Assembly (NCBI GenBank): GCA_934718145.1
Contig: CAKUZC010000027.1
Coordinates: forward strand, 1 to 10,013
Reading direction: 5' to 3'
Length of the DNA stretch: 10,013 bases
DNA from: an uncultured Eubacteriales bacterium
Lineage (GTDB): Bacteria > Bacillota > Clostridia > Oscillospirales > Acutalibacteraceae
The notes beneath the pieces were generated by a model. The model saw only the letters and a program-made list of their open reading frames with translations. It was not told where the DNA came from and searched no databases. Below are positions 1 through 6,666 of the stretch, in pieces (position 1 is the stretch's first letter; every line of letters starts with the position of its first letter). The translations under genes were made by a program, and so were the position numbers.

Positions 1-25
1 CAACAACATAAGGAACTAAACTCAT
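1..25 (-). CDS. clpP: ATP-dependent Clp protease proteolytic subunit, N-terminal fragment (cut by window edge)
   Basis: Only the first eight codons are present, reading MSLVPYVV, which is the usual N-terminus of Firmicute ClpP (MSLVPxVVEQT...). The ATG is at 23-25 on the minus strand, with a GGGGG ribosome binding site about seven bases upstream. ClpP is the serine peptidase that forms the tetradecameric barrel degrading proteins delivered by ClpX or ClpC in the cytoplasm. The position directly downstream of trigger factor matches the widespread tig-clpP-clpX order, which supports the call despite the short fragment. The catalytic residues lie outside the window, so intactness cannot be judged. 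Confidence 0.82.
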
Positions 26-81
26 TTATAAACCCCCGTTAATAATTATTATCAATTATGAAATTAAATATTTTATTTAAT

Positions 82-110
82 ATTATACAAAGTTGTAAAC
101 CAAATAACTA
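82..110 (-). promoter_or_regulatory. Candidate clpP promoter
   Basis: On the minus strand a perfect TATAAT lies at 82-87. A weak -35 (TAGTTA, 105-110; three of six consensus bases) sits 17 bp upstream. A start near position 75 would give a clpP leader of about 50 nt. The -10 is convincing and the -35 is not, so an activator or read-through from the tig transcript may also contribute. Confidence 0.35.
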
Positions 111-130
111 GCACTCAATTCACAACTTTG
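88..130. repeat. Inverted repeat (9-bp arms) in the tig-clpP gap
   Basis: CAAAGTTGT at 88-96 is the exact reverse complement of ACAACTTTG at 122-130, with 25 nt between. On the minus strand the second arm directly abuts the TATAAT of the putative clpP promoter, so the dyad spans the promoter's spacer and -35. It is not followed by a T-run, so it does not look like an intrinsic terminator for the tig transcript. It could be an operator or a chance dyad in AT-rich DNA. Confidence 0.4.
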
Positions 131-147
131 ATATTCAATAAGGAAAA

Positions 148-2040
148 TTATTTTTCTACTCTATTTTTTCTTATAATTTCCAATGCTTCTGCTCTGACAA
201 TACTACTCTTAATGTCATTCGGCATTACAAATTTTTTGATTTGTTCCGGTTTCATCTTGTATTGTTCTGCAACTTTTTCATATTCTTTTTCTATTCTTTC
301 ATCAGAAACTTGTATATTTTCCAATTCTGCAACTTTCTTTAATCCCAAATCAAACTTTACATGACTGACAGCTTGAGGACGGAAAGTATCAGACAATTTT
401 TCTTCATTAGTGCCTGTAAATTTCATGTAGTCCTTAATGCTTACTCCCTGAGATTGAAGTCTGTATTCAAAATCTCTTACAAGTTCTTTGACCTTAGCTT
501 TAACTAAAGCTTCTGGAATATCAACTTTAACTAATTCGACAAATTTATCAATCATTTCATTTTCCGATTCGTCTTCAAGTTTTTTCTTCTTACTTTCGGA
601 AAGTTTATTTTTTAAATCATCTTTAAATTCTTTTAATGTGTCAAATTCGCTTACATCTTTTACAAAATCATCATTTATTTCAGGAAGTTCTTTCTTTTGA
701 ATTTTATTCAATTTGGTCTTAAATACAGCTTTTTTACCACACAATTCTTTAACGTGATAATTTTCCGGGAATGTAACATTGACATCAAACTCATCGCCGG
801 TTTTGTGTCCTGAAATTTGCTCTTCAAAATTATCTATAAACTGTTTTTTGCCAAGCTCTAAATTTGTATCTTTAGCACTGCCTCCGTCAAATAACTCTCC
901 ATCGACTGATCCTTCGAAATCTATATTTACCAAATCTCCCATTTCTGCAAGAGCACCATCTTCAACTGTTACAAGTCTTGCATTCCTTTCTTGAAGTTTG
1001 GCAATTTCTTTTTCTATGTCGTCTTTAGTCACTTTGACGGCACCTACTTTTTTGACTTCTATACCTTTATAATTTTCTACATTTACTTCAGGCATTACGG
1101 TAACTTTTACCTTAAAATCCAGACCTTCTTGTTTGCTCATTTTAACTACTTCAAAATCTATATGGTCATCAACTAGCTCAAGCCCCGCTTTTTTTGCTGC
1201 TTCTTCTAAAGCGTCTGGGTATAAAGCATTAACTGCATCTTCATAAAAAATTTGTTCTCCATAATATTTTTCTATGAACTTTCTTGGTGCTTTTCCTTTT
1301 CTGAAACCCGGAATAGTTATTTTACCTTTTTGACGATTATAAATTTTATCAACTTCCTTGGAAAATTCTTCAGCAGGAATTGAAATTTCAAGCTCCCAAC
1401 GATTGACATCCCCCTTATATTTACCTTCAATGACACCTTTTTTCGCTCCGCTACCATGAATATGACCATAATAACACTTTTTTATATTTCTTTCAATCAA
1501 AATATTAATAATTTCCTCAGATTCTTGAAAATTATATACTGGAGGGTAGTGTAAAAACACAATTGGTTCCAATCCATATTCCAAAGAACAATCTAAAGAA
1601 CGTTTTAATCTTCCTATTTCTCGAATTAAAATTTTTTTATCTTCTGTTTCTTCAGAATTATACATCCAACCTCTTGTTCCGCAAATACAGATATTTTCGG
1701 CAACTATGGCAGAATTATACATTATGGATATACTGTTAAAGTTATTTTGAACTAAAAATTCATTGACTTTTTTGGAAGTACTCCACCAATAATCATGATT
1801 ACCTTTTATAAAAATTTTTTTCCCGGGAAGATTATTTATAAATTCGAAATCTTTCCTTGCATCCTTTATTTTCATAGCCCAAGAAATATCTCCAACTACA
1901 ACTATAGTATCCTTTTCGCTAATTTCATTTCTCCAGTTTTTTTTAATTCTTTCTACATAATTCTCCCATCCCGGAAAAACCTCCATACTTTTATTTGAAC
2001 CGAGAGAAAGATGTAAATCTGAAATAGCGTAAACCGACAT
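148..2040 (-). CDS. tig: In-frame fusion: calcineurin-like metallophosphoesterase + trigger factor
   Basis: One 630-residue ORF joins two normally separate proteins. Residues 1-210 are a metallophosphoesterase with the full metal-site series: DLH (8-10), GD (50-51), GNHD (80-83), H164 in LHYPP and GHIHG (192-196). Residues about 213-630 are trigger factor, the ribosome-bound chaperone: the ribosome-contact motif GFRKGKAP (245-252), an FKBP-like peptidyl-prolyl isomerase domain (about 365-445) and the helical C-terminal chaperone domain (about 446-630). The phosphoesterase lacks the final 20 or so residues usual in its family, and trigger factor lacks its start and about ten residues. No ATG, GTG or TTG lies in frame between the junction (about 1405-1413) and residue 301, so trigger factor can apparently be made only as the fusion. 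The start has a strong AGGAGG six bases upstream. It follows the dipeptidase gene by 26 bp and precedes clpP. The domain assignments are secure. Whether the fusion is biological or an artefact is open. Confidence 0.88.
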   Translation of the reverse strand: MSVYAISDLHLSLGSNKSMEVFPGWENYVERIKKNWRNEISEKDTIVVVGDISWAMKIKDARKDFEFINNLPGKKIFIKGNHDYWWSTSKKVNEFLVQNNFNSISIMYNSAIVAENICICGTRGWMYNSEETEDKKILIREIGRLKRSLDCSLEYGLEPIVFLHYPPVYNFQESEEIINILIERNIKKCYYGHIHGSGAKKGVIEGKYKGDVNRWELEISIPAEEFSKEVDKIYNRQKGKITIPGFRKGKAPRKFIEKYYGEQIFYEDAVNALYPDALEEAAKKAGLELVDDHIDFEVVKMSKQEGLDFKVKVTVMPEVNVENYKGIEVKKVGAVKVTKDDIEKEIAKLQERNARLVTVEDGALAEMGDLVNIDFEGSVDGELFDGGSAKDTNLELGKKQFIDNFEEQISGHKTGDEFDVNVTFPENYHVKELCGKKAVFKTKLNKIQKKELPEINDDFVKDVSEFDTLKEFKDDLKNKLSESKKKKLEDESENEMIDKFVELVKVDIPEALVKAKVKELVRDFEYRLQSQGVSIKDYMKFTGTNEEKLSDTFRPQAVSHVKFDLGLKKVAELENIQVSDERIEKEYEKVAEQYKMKPEQIKKFVMPNDIKSSIVRAEALEIIRKNRVEK

Positions 2041-2066
2041 TTATTTCCTCCTGATGATAACAGCAA

Positions 2067-2987
2067 TTAAGTTAAATTTAATCTCATAAAATTATAAGCG
2101 TTTTCAAAAAATATCTTATTTAATAATCTCTCACTGTAATTATATTTTAAAAAATTCTCATAAATTTTTTCAACTGATTCTATTCCCGAAATGCCATCGG
2201 GAAGTTCCGCTCCGTCAAAATCACTTCCAATAGCTAAAATATTTTCTCCTCCACGTTCTAAAAAATACTCGACATGTCTTAACAAATCATCAAAACAAGC
2301 TTGTTTTTTATCACTTATGAAATAATTACAAAAAGTTATTCCTACCAACCCTTTGACAGATTTTATTGTTTCAAATTGTTCATCGGTTAAATTTCGCTTA
2401 TGAGAGCAAACAGCTCTAGAATTAGAATGTGTTGCTATAAAAGGCTTTGATGCAATTTGACTTACATCATAAAAAAGTTTTTCGGAAGCATGCGAAACAT
2501 CTACTATAATTCCTGTTTCTTCCATTTTTTTAATGACTTCATACCCGAAATTACTTAATCCTCCTTCAAAATCAACTCCGTCGCCTACTTCACATTTACC
2601 ATTCCACGTTAAAGTCATAACCCTAACACCGGATTTATAAAGAAAACTAATGTTTTTTATTTTTCCTCCAAGAGCGGCACTTCCTTCAACAGTTAAAATA
2701 ATTCCCTTGCGTTCTTTCAAATTTTTTATATCTTCGAATGATTTACATATCTTAAAATATTTTCCGTACAAACTTTCTTGCTCATACAATTTTTTAGATA
2801 CTTTATTAAAAAAATCAAAAGCATTTTTCCCACGCATATTATCCGGAATCCAAACAGCAAAACAACCTATATATGGTCTGTATTTGAGGGAACGCTCAAT
2901 GTCAATATTAAGGTCATTTTTTAAAATTTCTTTGTCTTTAGTAAACATTTCGTAGAGAGTATCACAATGAAGATCAAAAAAATGCAT
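2067..2987 (-). CDS. Membrane dipeptidase family (peptidase M19) protein
   Basis: A 306-residue zinc dipeptidase of the renal-dipeptidase family, which cleaves dipeptides, in some members including D-residue or modified ones. Visible metal-site motifs are DLHCD (H7, D9), VEGS (E101), DVSH (H166), and THSNSRAV (H187), followed by RNLTDEQ and GSDFDG (254-259). I chose the ATG at 2985-2987 because GGAGG lies six bases before it. An in-frame start eight codons upstream lacks such a site and extends further into yraN. The chosen start still overlaps the end of yraN by 14 bp, suggesting translational coupling. There is no signal peptide or membrane segment, so the enzyme should be cytoplasmic despite the family name. 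Its substrate cannot be told from sequence; peptide recycling is a reasonable guess. Confidence 0.9.
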   Translation of the reverse strand: MHFFDLHCDTLYEMFTKDKEILKNDLNIDIERSLKYRPYIGCFAVWIPDNMRGKNAFDFFNKVSKKLYEQESLYGKYFKICKSFEDIKNLKERKGIILTVEGSAALGGKIKNISFLYKSGVRVMTLTWNGKCEVGDGVDFEGGLSNFGYEVIKKMEETGIIVDVSHASEKLFYDVSQIASKPFIATHSNSRAVCSHKRNLTDEQFETIKSVKGLVGITFCNYFISDKKQACFDDLLRHVEYFLERGGENILAIGSDFDGAELPDGISGIESVEKIYENFLKYNYSERLLNKIFFENAYNFMRLNLT

Positions 2988-3342
2988 CAAATTCCTCCGT
3001 GTCAAAAGCATTTTTAAAATAATTAATAGTCAAACCACTTTGAGAATCAAAAAGCTCTGCAACATCAAAACGAGGTTGTTTTATACATGTATGATTCATT
3101 AGATAAACTAAAGCTGTTTTTATGATTTTTATTCTCTTAGATTTATTTACAGCCTCTATTCCTCTTATTAATGAATTTTTTTTGCGTAATTTTACTTCCA
3201 CAAAAACAATATATTTTTCATCTTCAAAAATTATATCAATTTCTCCGTACCTACTGTGATAATTCATGCATGAAATTTTAAAGCCTTGATTTTCAAGGTA
3301 TTCGGCAACAAATCTTTCACCTTTTCTACCGCTTTCATTCAT
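2974..3342 (-). CDS. yraN: YraN / UPF0102 family nuclease-fold protein
   Basis: A 122-residue protein with the family hallmarks: an N-terminal GRKGERFVAEYL helix, then GEIDII (53-58) and VFVEVK (66-71). The GEID...EVK arrangement is the endonuclease-like core seen in Holliday-junction resolvase relatives. The biochemical role of UPF0102 proteins is poorly defined. The length is normal. The ATG lies inside the end of rnhB (8-bp overlap), preceded by AAGGAAG, and the gene's own end overlaps the dipeptidase start, so the three are probably translationally coupled. The rnhB-yraN pairing is common in Firmicutes and hints at a role in DNA repair or processing. Confidence 0.92.
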   Translation of the reverse strand: MNESGRKGERFVAEYLENQGFKISCMNYHSRYGEIDIIFEDEKYIVFVEVKLRKKNSLIRGIEAVNKSKRIKIIKTALVYLMNHTCIKQPRFDVAELFDSQSGLTINYFKNAFDTEEFDAFF

Positions 3343-3940
3343 TATTCAATATCTTCCTTAAAAAAGTTCTTCTGTGTATACAACAAGGTCCGTATTTTTT
3401 TAAAGCTTCTATATGAACTTTAGTACCATATCCTTTATGATTTTCAAAAAAGTATTCTGGATATTTTTCTGATTCTTTTTTCATAAATCTATCTCTTTCG
3501 ACTTTAGCTAAAATCGAAGCACACGCTATAGACTCCGAAAGACTGTCTCCTTTGACTATAGCAGTACTTGGCACTCCAAGATCAGGCATTCTATTGCCAT
3601 CTATCAATGCAAAATCGGGGGACTTTTTTAAACCATCAAAAGCTCTTTTCATTGCCAAAAATGTTGCATTTAAAATATTAATCTTGTCAATTTCTTCCAC
3701 TGTGGCAAAAGATACATTAAAACATAAAGATTTTTCTTTTATAATGTCAAAAAGATATTCTCGTTTCTTTTCACTAATCTTTTTGGAATCATTGACTCCA
3801 TCTATTAAAGTATTTGGTGGTAAAATTACAGCGGCAGCGTAAACAGGACCAGCTAAAGGACCTCTACCTGCCTCATCTATGCCACACACAAGTTTATTTC
3901 CGTTATCGTTATACAAATTTTCGTAATAAAGCCAATCCAT
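3335..3940 (-). CDS. rnhB: Ribonuclease HII
   Basis: A 201-residue RNase HII, which removes ribonucleotides and RNA primers from RNA-DNA hybrids. The signature GIDEAGRGPLAGPV supplies D22 and E23. The other two catalytic carboxylates are D114 (LIDGN) and D132 (VKGDSL), followed by ASILAKVERD and the HKGYGT motif. I chose the ATG at 3938-3940, nine bases after AAGGTG. An in-frame GTG at 3950-3952 would add four residues but has no ribosome binding site and would overlap rbgA by 11 bp. With the chosen start there is a single base between the rbgA stop and rnhB. The rbgA-rnhB adjacency is standard in this phylum. Confidence 0.95.
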   Translation of the reverse strand: MDWLYYENLYNDNGNKLVCGIDEAGRGPLAGPVYAAAVILPPNTLIDGVNDSKKISEKKREYLFDIIKEKSLCFNVSFATVEEIDKINILNATFLAMKRAFDGLKKSPDFALIDGNRMPDLGVPSTAIVKGDSLSESIACASILAKVERDRFMKKESEKYPEYFFENHKGYGTKVHIEALKKYGPCCIHRRTFLRKILNNE

Positions 3941-3941
3941 T

Positions 3942-4838
3942 TTATAATTCACCTTGTATTTTAGGATTTTCCAAAGTTATTTTACCTAATTTACCGTTTC
4001 TAAATTCTTCTAAAATCATATTTGAAGCACGTAAAAAATCGACTTCGCCACCGGAAACTAACATCCCTCTTTTTCGCGCAATTTTTTCTAATATCTCATT
4101 TGATGATAAATCCGCAATAGATTCAATATCTATCTTAAATCTACCGGTTAAATTTGAAATATAGCTGTTTTTTATTTTATCTATAAAGTAAGGAACTATA
4201 CTTTCAATGTCCAATATTTCATCCTTAATAGCTCCAGTAAAAGCTAAATTGTGTGCTACTTCAGAAGTATCGAATTTAGGCCACAATACACCCGGAGTAT
4301 CTAAAATTTGAATGTTCTTATCAACAGAAAACCATTGATTACGTCTTGTAACACCGGGTCGATTTTCTACTTTAGCTTTTGAATTTTTACAAAGTTTATT
4401 TATAAAAGAAGATTTGCCAACATTCGGAATGCCTATAACCATAACTCTGATTGCACGATTTATAATTCCTTTGCTTCTCCATGAATCTATTTTTGGTTTC
4501 ATTATCTCGAAAACTCTTTGAGTAAAAATAGATTTTCCTAAATTATCTTTATTGCTAAAGCATATGCAATTTATATTTTGGGTTTTATAAAAATTTATCC
4601 ATTTTTTATTTAAATTTTCATCAGATAAATCCGATTTATTTAAAACCACAATACGAGGCTTTTCTCCTATGATTTCATCAATCTCAGGATTACTGCTGCT
4701 AAACGGTATTCTGGAGTCTAATATTTCCGTAACCAAATCTATATTTTTAAGAGATTCTTTAATTTCCTTTTTAGTTTTTGCCATATGGCCCGGAAACCAA
4801 TTTATATTAGTTTTTAAATTATTTTCTATTTTAATCAC
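3942..4838 (-). CDS. rbgA: Ribosome biogenesis GTPase RbgA (YlqF)
   Basis: A 298-residue circularly permuted GTPase that acts late in 50S subunit assembly. The G motifs appear in permuted order: NKSD (G4, 67-70), GIPNVGKS (G1/P-loop, 136-143), a G2 threonine at T164 in PGVTRRNQW, then DTPG (G3, 180-183). The N-terminal WFPGHM (14-19) is diagnostic, and a C-terminal helical domain follows. The start is a GTG at 4836-4838, the first possible start after an in-frame stop two codons upstream. Its ribosome binding site is poor (GAGA almost touching the GTG), so initiation may be weak. The protein carries about ten more residues before WFPGHM than B. subtilis RbgA. It sits 42 bp after the second signal peptidase gene. 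Confidence 0.95.
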   Translation of the reverse strand: MIKIENNLKTNINWFPGHMAKTKKEIKESLKNIDLVTEILDSRIPFSSSNPEIDEIIGEKPRIVVLNKSDLSDENLNKKWINFYKTQNINCICFSNKDNLGKSIFTQRVFEIMKPKIDSWRSKGIINRAIRVMVIGIPNVGKSSFINKLCKNSKAKVENRPGVTRRNQWFSVDKNIQILDTPGVLWPKFDTSEVAHNLAFTGAIKDEILDIESIVPYFIDKIKNSYISNLTGRFKIDIESIADLSSNEILEKIARKRGMLVSGGEVDFLRASNMILEEFRNGKLGKITLENPKIQGEL

Positions 4839-4880
4839 TTCTCAATAAAAAAATTTACAATCAATGTATTTCAAATGTTA

Positions 4881-5474
4881 CTATCTTATTTTACCTATTC
4901 TATCAACAGGAAAAATTATAAAACATGCTTTTCCAATTATATTTTTATTTTCGATAAGACCTACAGTCTGAAATCTACTGTCCAGAGAATGGTTCCTGTT
5001 ATCTCCCATCACAAATGAATACCCTTTGGGAATTTTTCCACGAAAGTTCCAGTCTCCTTGTAGATACATAGGTTCCTTTATATAGTTTTCCTCAAGTTTT
5101 TTTCCGTCCACAAATACGCTACCATCAGAAAAGTCAATGTCAAGTTCTTGACCTTCGGTAGCAATTACCCTCTTTATAAGAGGTTCATCCAAATATCGAC
5201 CTCTTCTTATAACTACAACATCTCCACCTTTCGGGATGTAATTGAATTTAAAGACAACCACTTTATCCGCATTGTGAAGTGTATTTAGCATTGACGTTCC
5301 GCTCACATTTACAATTCTGAAAATGAACACCATAAAAATAACAACAAAAATTATTGCTTGAACTATAGATTCAAGCCACTCAAAGCAAAAAGTAGAAAAG
5401 AAAGTTGCTTTACACTTACTATTAATATCGTCTTCCGATGTTTCATTTTTTAAGATATCCATACTTGGGTACAC
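4881..5474 (-). CDS. lepB: Type I signal peptidase, downstream copy of a tandem pair
   Basis: A 197-residue membrane serine peptidase that removes signal peptides from secreted proteins. A cytoplasmic N-tail with FCFEWLES leads into one membrane segment (about 38-54). The catalytic serine is S61 (SGTSMLNTL) and the lysine general base is K101 (LIKRVIATEG). The box GDNRNHSLDSR lies at 157-167, and the protein ends in FPVDRIGKIR. The start is uncertain: AAGGAG is three bases before a GTG (5472-5474) and fifteen before an in-frame ATG (5460-5462), neither ideal. The gene lies 22 bp downstream of a second lepB, and the two proteins appear identical at well over half of aligned positions, so they come from an old tandem duplication. 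Both keep the catalytic dyad. Confidence 0.93.
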   Translation of the reverse strand: MYPSMDILKNETSEDDINSKCKATFFSTFCFEWLESIVQAIIFVVIFMVFIFRIVNVSGTSMLNTLHNADKVVVFKFNYIPKGGDVVVIRRGRYLDEPLIKRVIATEGQELDIDFSDGSVFVDGKKLEENYIKEPMYLQGDWNFRGKIPKGYSFVMGDNRNHSLDSRFQTVGLIENKNIIGKACFIIFPVDRIGKIR

Positions 5475-5496
5475 ATGCTCCTTGTAAAAAACTATA

Positions 5497-6072
5497 TCAT
5501 CTGACTATACCTATTCTGTCAAAGGGATAAAATACAAACATAACTTTACCTATGATATCTCTATTATCTATGAGTCCTATGGCTTTGGAACGACTGTCGG
5601 CAGAATTATTTCTATTGTCTCCCATTACAAAGGAGTATCCTTTGGGAATTACATCCGGTATATCTCCATCTTCTTGAAGCCACATAGGTTCTTTTATATA
5701 ACTTTCATCTAGCTTTTCCCCATCTACAAAAACACTTCCGTCGGAAAAATCAATTTTAAGAGACTGACCTTCGGTTGCTATAATTCTTTTTACTATGGGT
5801 TTATCGTAATTTTGACCTTTCACTATTGTGACTACATCTCCATCTTTAGGCGTATAGTTCCATTTTGATACAAAAATTTTATCATTGTTGTGAAGAGTAT
5901 TCATCATGGATTCTCCATCTACTTTCATAGTTCTGAAAAAGAAAGTAAACAAGATTAAAATAAATGCTATTGCCTGTATCAACGATTCAAGCCATTCAAA
6001 ACAGAAACAAGAATATTTAGAAGCCGGATTTTTAACTATTTTAGTACTTTCTTTGATATCATTTTTATCCAT
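5497..6072 (-). CDS. lepB: Type I signal peptidase, upstream copy of a tandem pair
   Basis: A 191-residue signal peptidase and the first gene of the minus-strand cluster after the rplS terminator. It has a short cytoplasmic tail containing SCFCFEWLES, one membrane segment (about 32-47), catalytic serine S55 (DGESMMNTLHNNDK), lysine K95 (IVKRIIATEG) and GDNRNNSADSR at 151-161. The ATG is nine bases after AAGGAAG, so the start is firm. The differences from its neighbour lie mainly in the membrane segment, the loop around residues 83-92 and the stretch around 131-142, where substrate preference might differ. Placement after rplS and before rbgA is the usual site of lepB in this phylum, so this copy or its twin is the ancestral one. 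Confidence 0.95.
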   Translation of the reverse strand: MDKNDIKESTKIVKNPASKYSCFCFEWLESLIQAIAFILILFTFFFRTMKVDGESMMNTLHNNDKIFVSKWNYTPKDGDVVTIVKGQNYDKPIVKRIIATEGQSLKIDFSDGSVFVDGEKLDESYIKEPMWLQEDGDIPDVIPKGYSFVMGDNRNNSADSRSKAIGLIDNRDIIGKVMFVFYPFDRIGIVR

Positions 6073-6130
6073 TTTAACACACTTCCTTTATGTAATAATA
6101 CAATAAAATTAATTAAATATTCAGTGCATA

Positions 6131-6160
6131 ATTATATAAAAACACTCATATTTAAGTTAA
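6131..6160 (-). promoter_or_regulatory. Candidate promoter for the lepB-lepB-rbgA cluster
   Basis: Minus strand: -35 TTAACT (6155-6160; four of six consensus bases), an 18-bp spacer, and a perfect TATAAT (6131-6136). The -35 overlaps the tail of the rplS terminator, a logical place to restart transcription. The predicted leader to the first lepB is about 50 nt. Confidence 0.5.
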
Positions 6161-6184
6161 AAATATTGGGGATAAAAAATCCCC
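6159..6184 (-). terminator. Intrinsic terminator after rplS
   Basis: The minus strand reads GGGGAT, TTTTT, ATCCCC (6168-6184), a perfect 6-bp stem with a 5-nt loop, followed by AATATTTTT as an imperfect U-tract. It begins two bases after the rplS stop codon. This suggests rplS ends its own transcript, with partial read-through into lepB possible because the U-run is interrupted. Confidence 0.7.
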
Positions 6185-6186
6185 TT

Positions 6187-6528
6187 TTAAATTTTTTCTT
6201 TAACTTTAGCTGCCTTACCGACACGATCACGAAGATAATAAAGTTTACTTCTACGTACACGTCCTCTTCTTACGACTTTTACATCTTTAACGCTGGGAGA
6301 ATGCACAGGGAAAATTCTCTCGACTCCAAACCCATAAGAAACTTTCCTGACAGTAAACGTTTCTGCCACTCCGCTGCCCTTTTTCGCTATAACTGTACCT
6401 TCAAAAATTTGAATTCTGGTCCTTTCGCCTTCTTTAATTTGAACGTCTACCTTAACGGTATCTCCAACATTAAATTGTGGCAAACTGCTTTTCAAAGATG
6501 ATTCCGTAATTTTTTTCATCAAATCCAT
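6187..6528 (-). CDS. rplS: 50S ribosomal protein L19
   Basis: A 113-residue L19, which sits at the 30S-50S interface. Recognisable blocks are [45 protein letters not shown], and the basic [18 protein letters not shown] tail. The ATG at 6526-6528 was chosen because GGAGG ends five bases before it and the length then matches the family (about 114). An in-frame upstream start would add eight residues lying over the leader hairpin and ribosome binding site. Unusually, the upstream neighbour is galU rather than trmD, so the common rpsP-rimM-trmD-rplS operon is split here. A structured leader precedes it and a terminator follows. Confidence 0.97.
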   Translation of the reverse strand: MDLMKKITESSLKSSLPQFNVGDTVKVDVQIKEGERTRIQIFEGTVIAKKGSGVAETFTVRKVSYGFGVERIFPVHSPSVKDVKVVRRGRVRRSKLYYLRDRVGKAAKVKEKI

Positions 6529-6549
6529 GTTTTCCTCCAAAAATCCACA

Positions 6550-6579
6550 CATTCATGCTCTTTATTTAGCAGAGGAATG
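6550..6579 (-). promoter_or_regulatory. Hairpin in the rplS leader (L19-leader-like)
   Basis: Minus strand: CATTC (6575-6579) pairs with GAATG (6550-6554), and inside it CTCT (6571-6574) pairs with AGAG (6558-6561), giving a 9-bp stem with a 3-nt bulge and a 9-nt loop. A competing pairing, TGCT with AGCA, is also possible within the same stretch. The hairpin ends 12 nt before the GGAGG of rplS. Autoregulatory L19 leaders are known in low-GC Firmicutes, and the position and GAATGTGTGG flank fit one. I cannot confirm membership without a covariance search. Confidence 0.45.
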
Positions 6580-6630
6580 CTGATATTATGCAATAATGAA
6601 ACAAAACTTAACTGTCGTTCCACACACGCC

Positions 6631-6636
6631 ATTATA
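6631..6636 (-). promoter_or_regulatory. Candidate -10 element for rplS
   Basis: A perfect TATAAT on the minus strand about 100 bp upstream of the rplS start. It would give a leader of roughly 95 nt containing the hairpin at 6550-6579. No good -35 was found at 16-18 bp, so only the -10 is annotated. I also saw no intrinsic terminator between the galU stop and this site, so galU read-through into rplS is possible. Confidence 0.35.
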
Positions 6637-6666
6637 GTTTAACATAATAATTACTTATTTGCAATA

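Noticed and set aside
66..84. AATATT-rich palindromic stretch upstream of clpP as a terminator hairpin.
   Set aside because: All A/T stem, very weak, and no following U-tract; expected by chance in this composition.
108..116. CTAGCACTC, close to one half of the CIRCE heat-shock operator (TTAGCACTC-N9-GAGTGCTAA), upstream of clpP.
   Set aside because: The partner half GAGTGCTAA is absent at the required 9-bp spacing on either side, so only a half-site is present and chance is likely.
128..1998. Several plus-strand ORFs of 60-80 codons opposite the phosphoesterase-trigger factor gene.
   Set aside because: They are antisense shadows of a well-supported gene, with low-complexity Ser/Phe-rich translations and no ribosome binding sites.
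2988..3011. An eight-codon longer dipeptidase start inside yraN.
   Set aside because: The strong GGAGG at 2994-2998 is placed for the ATG at 2985-2987.
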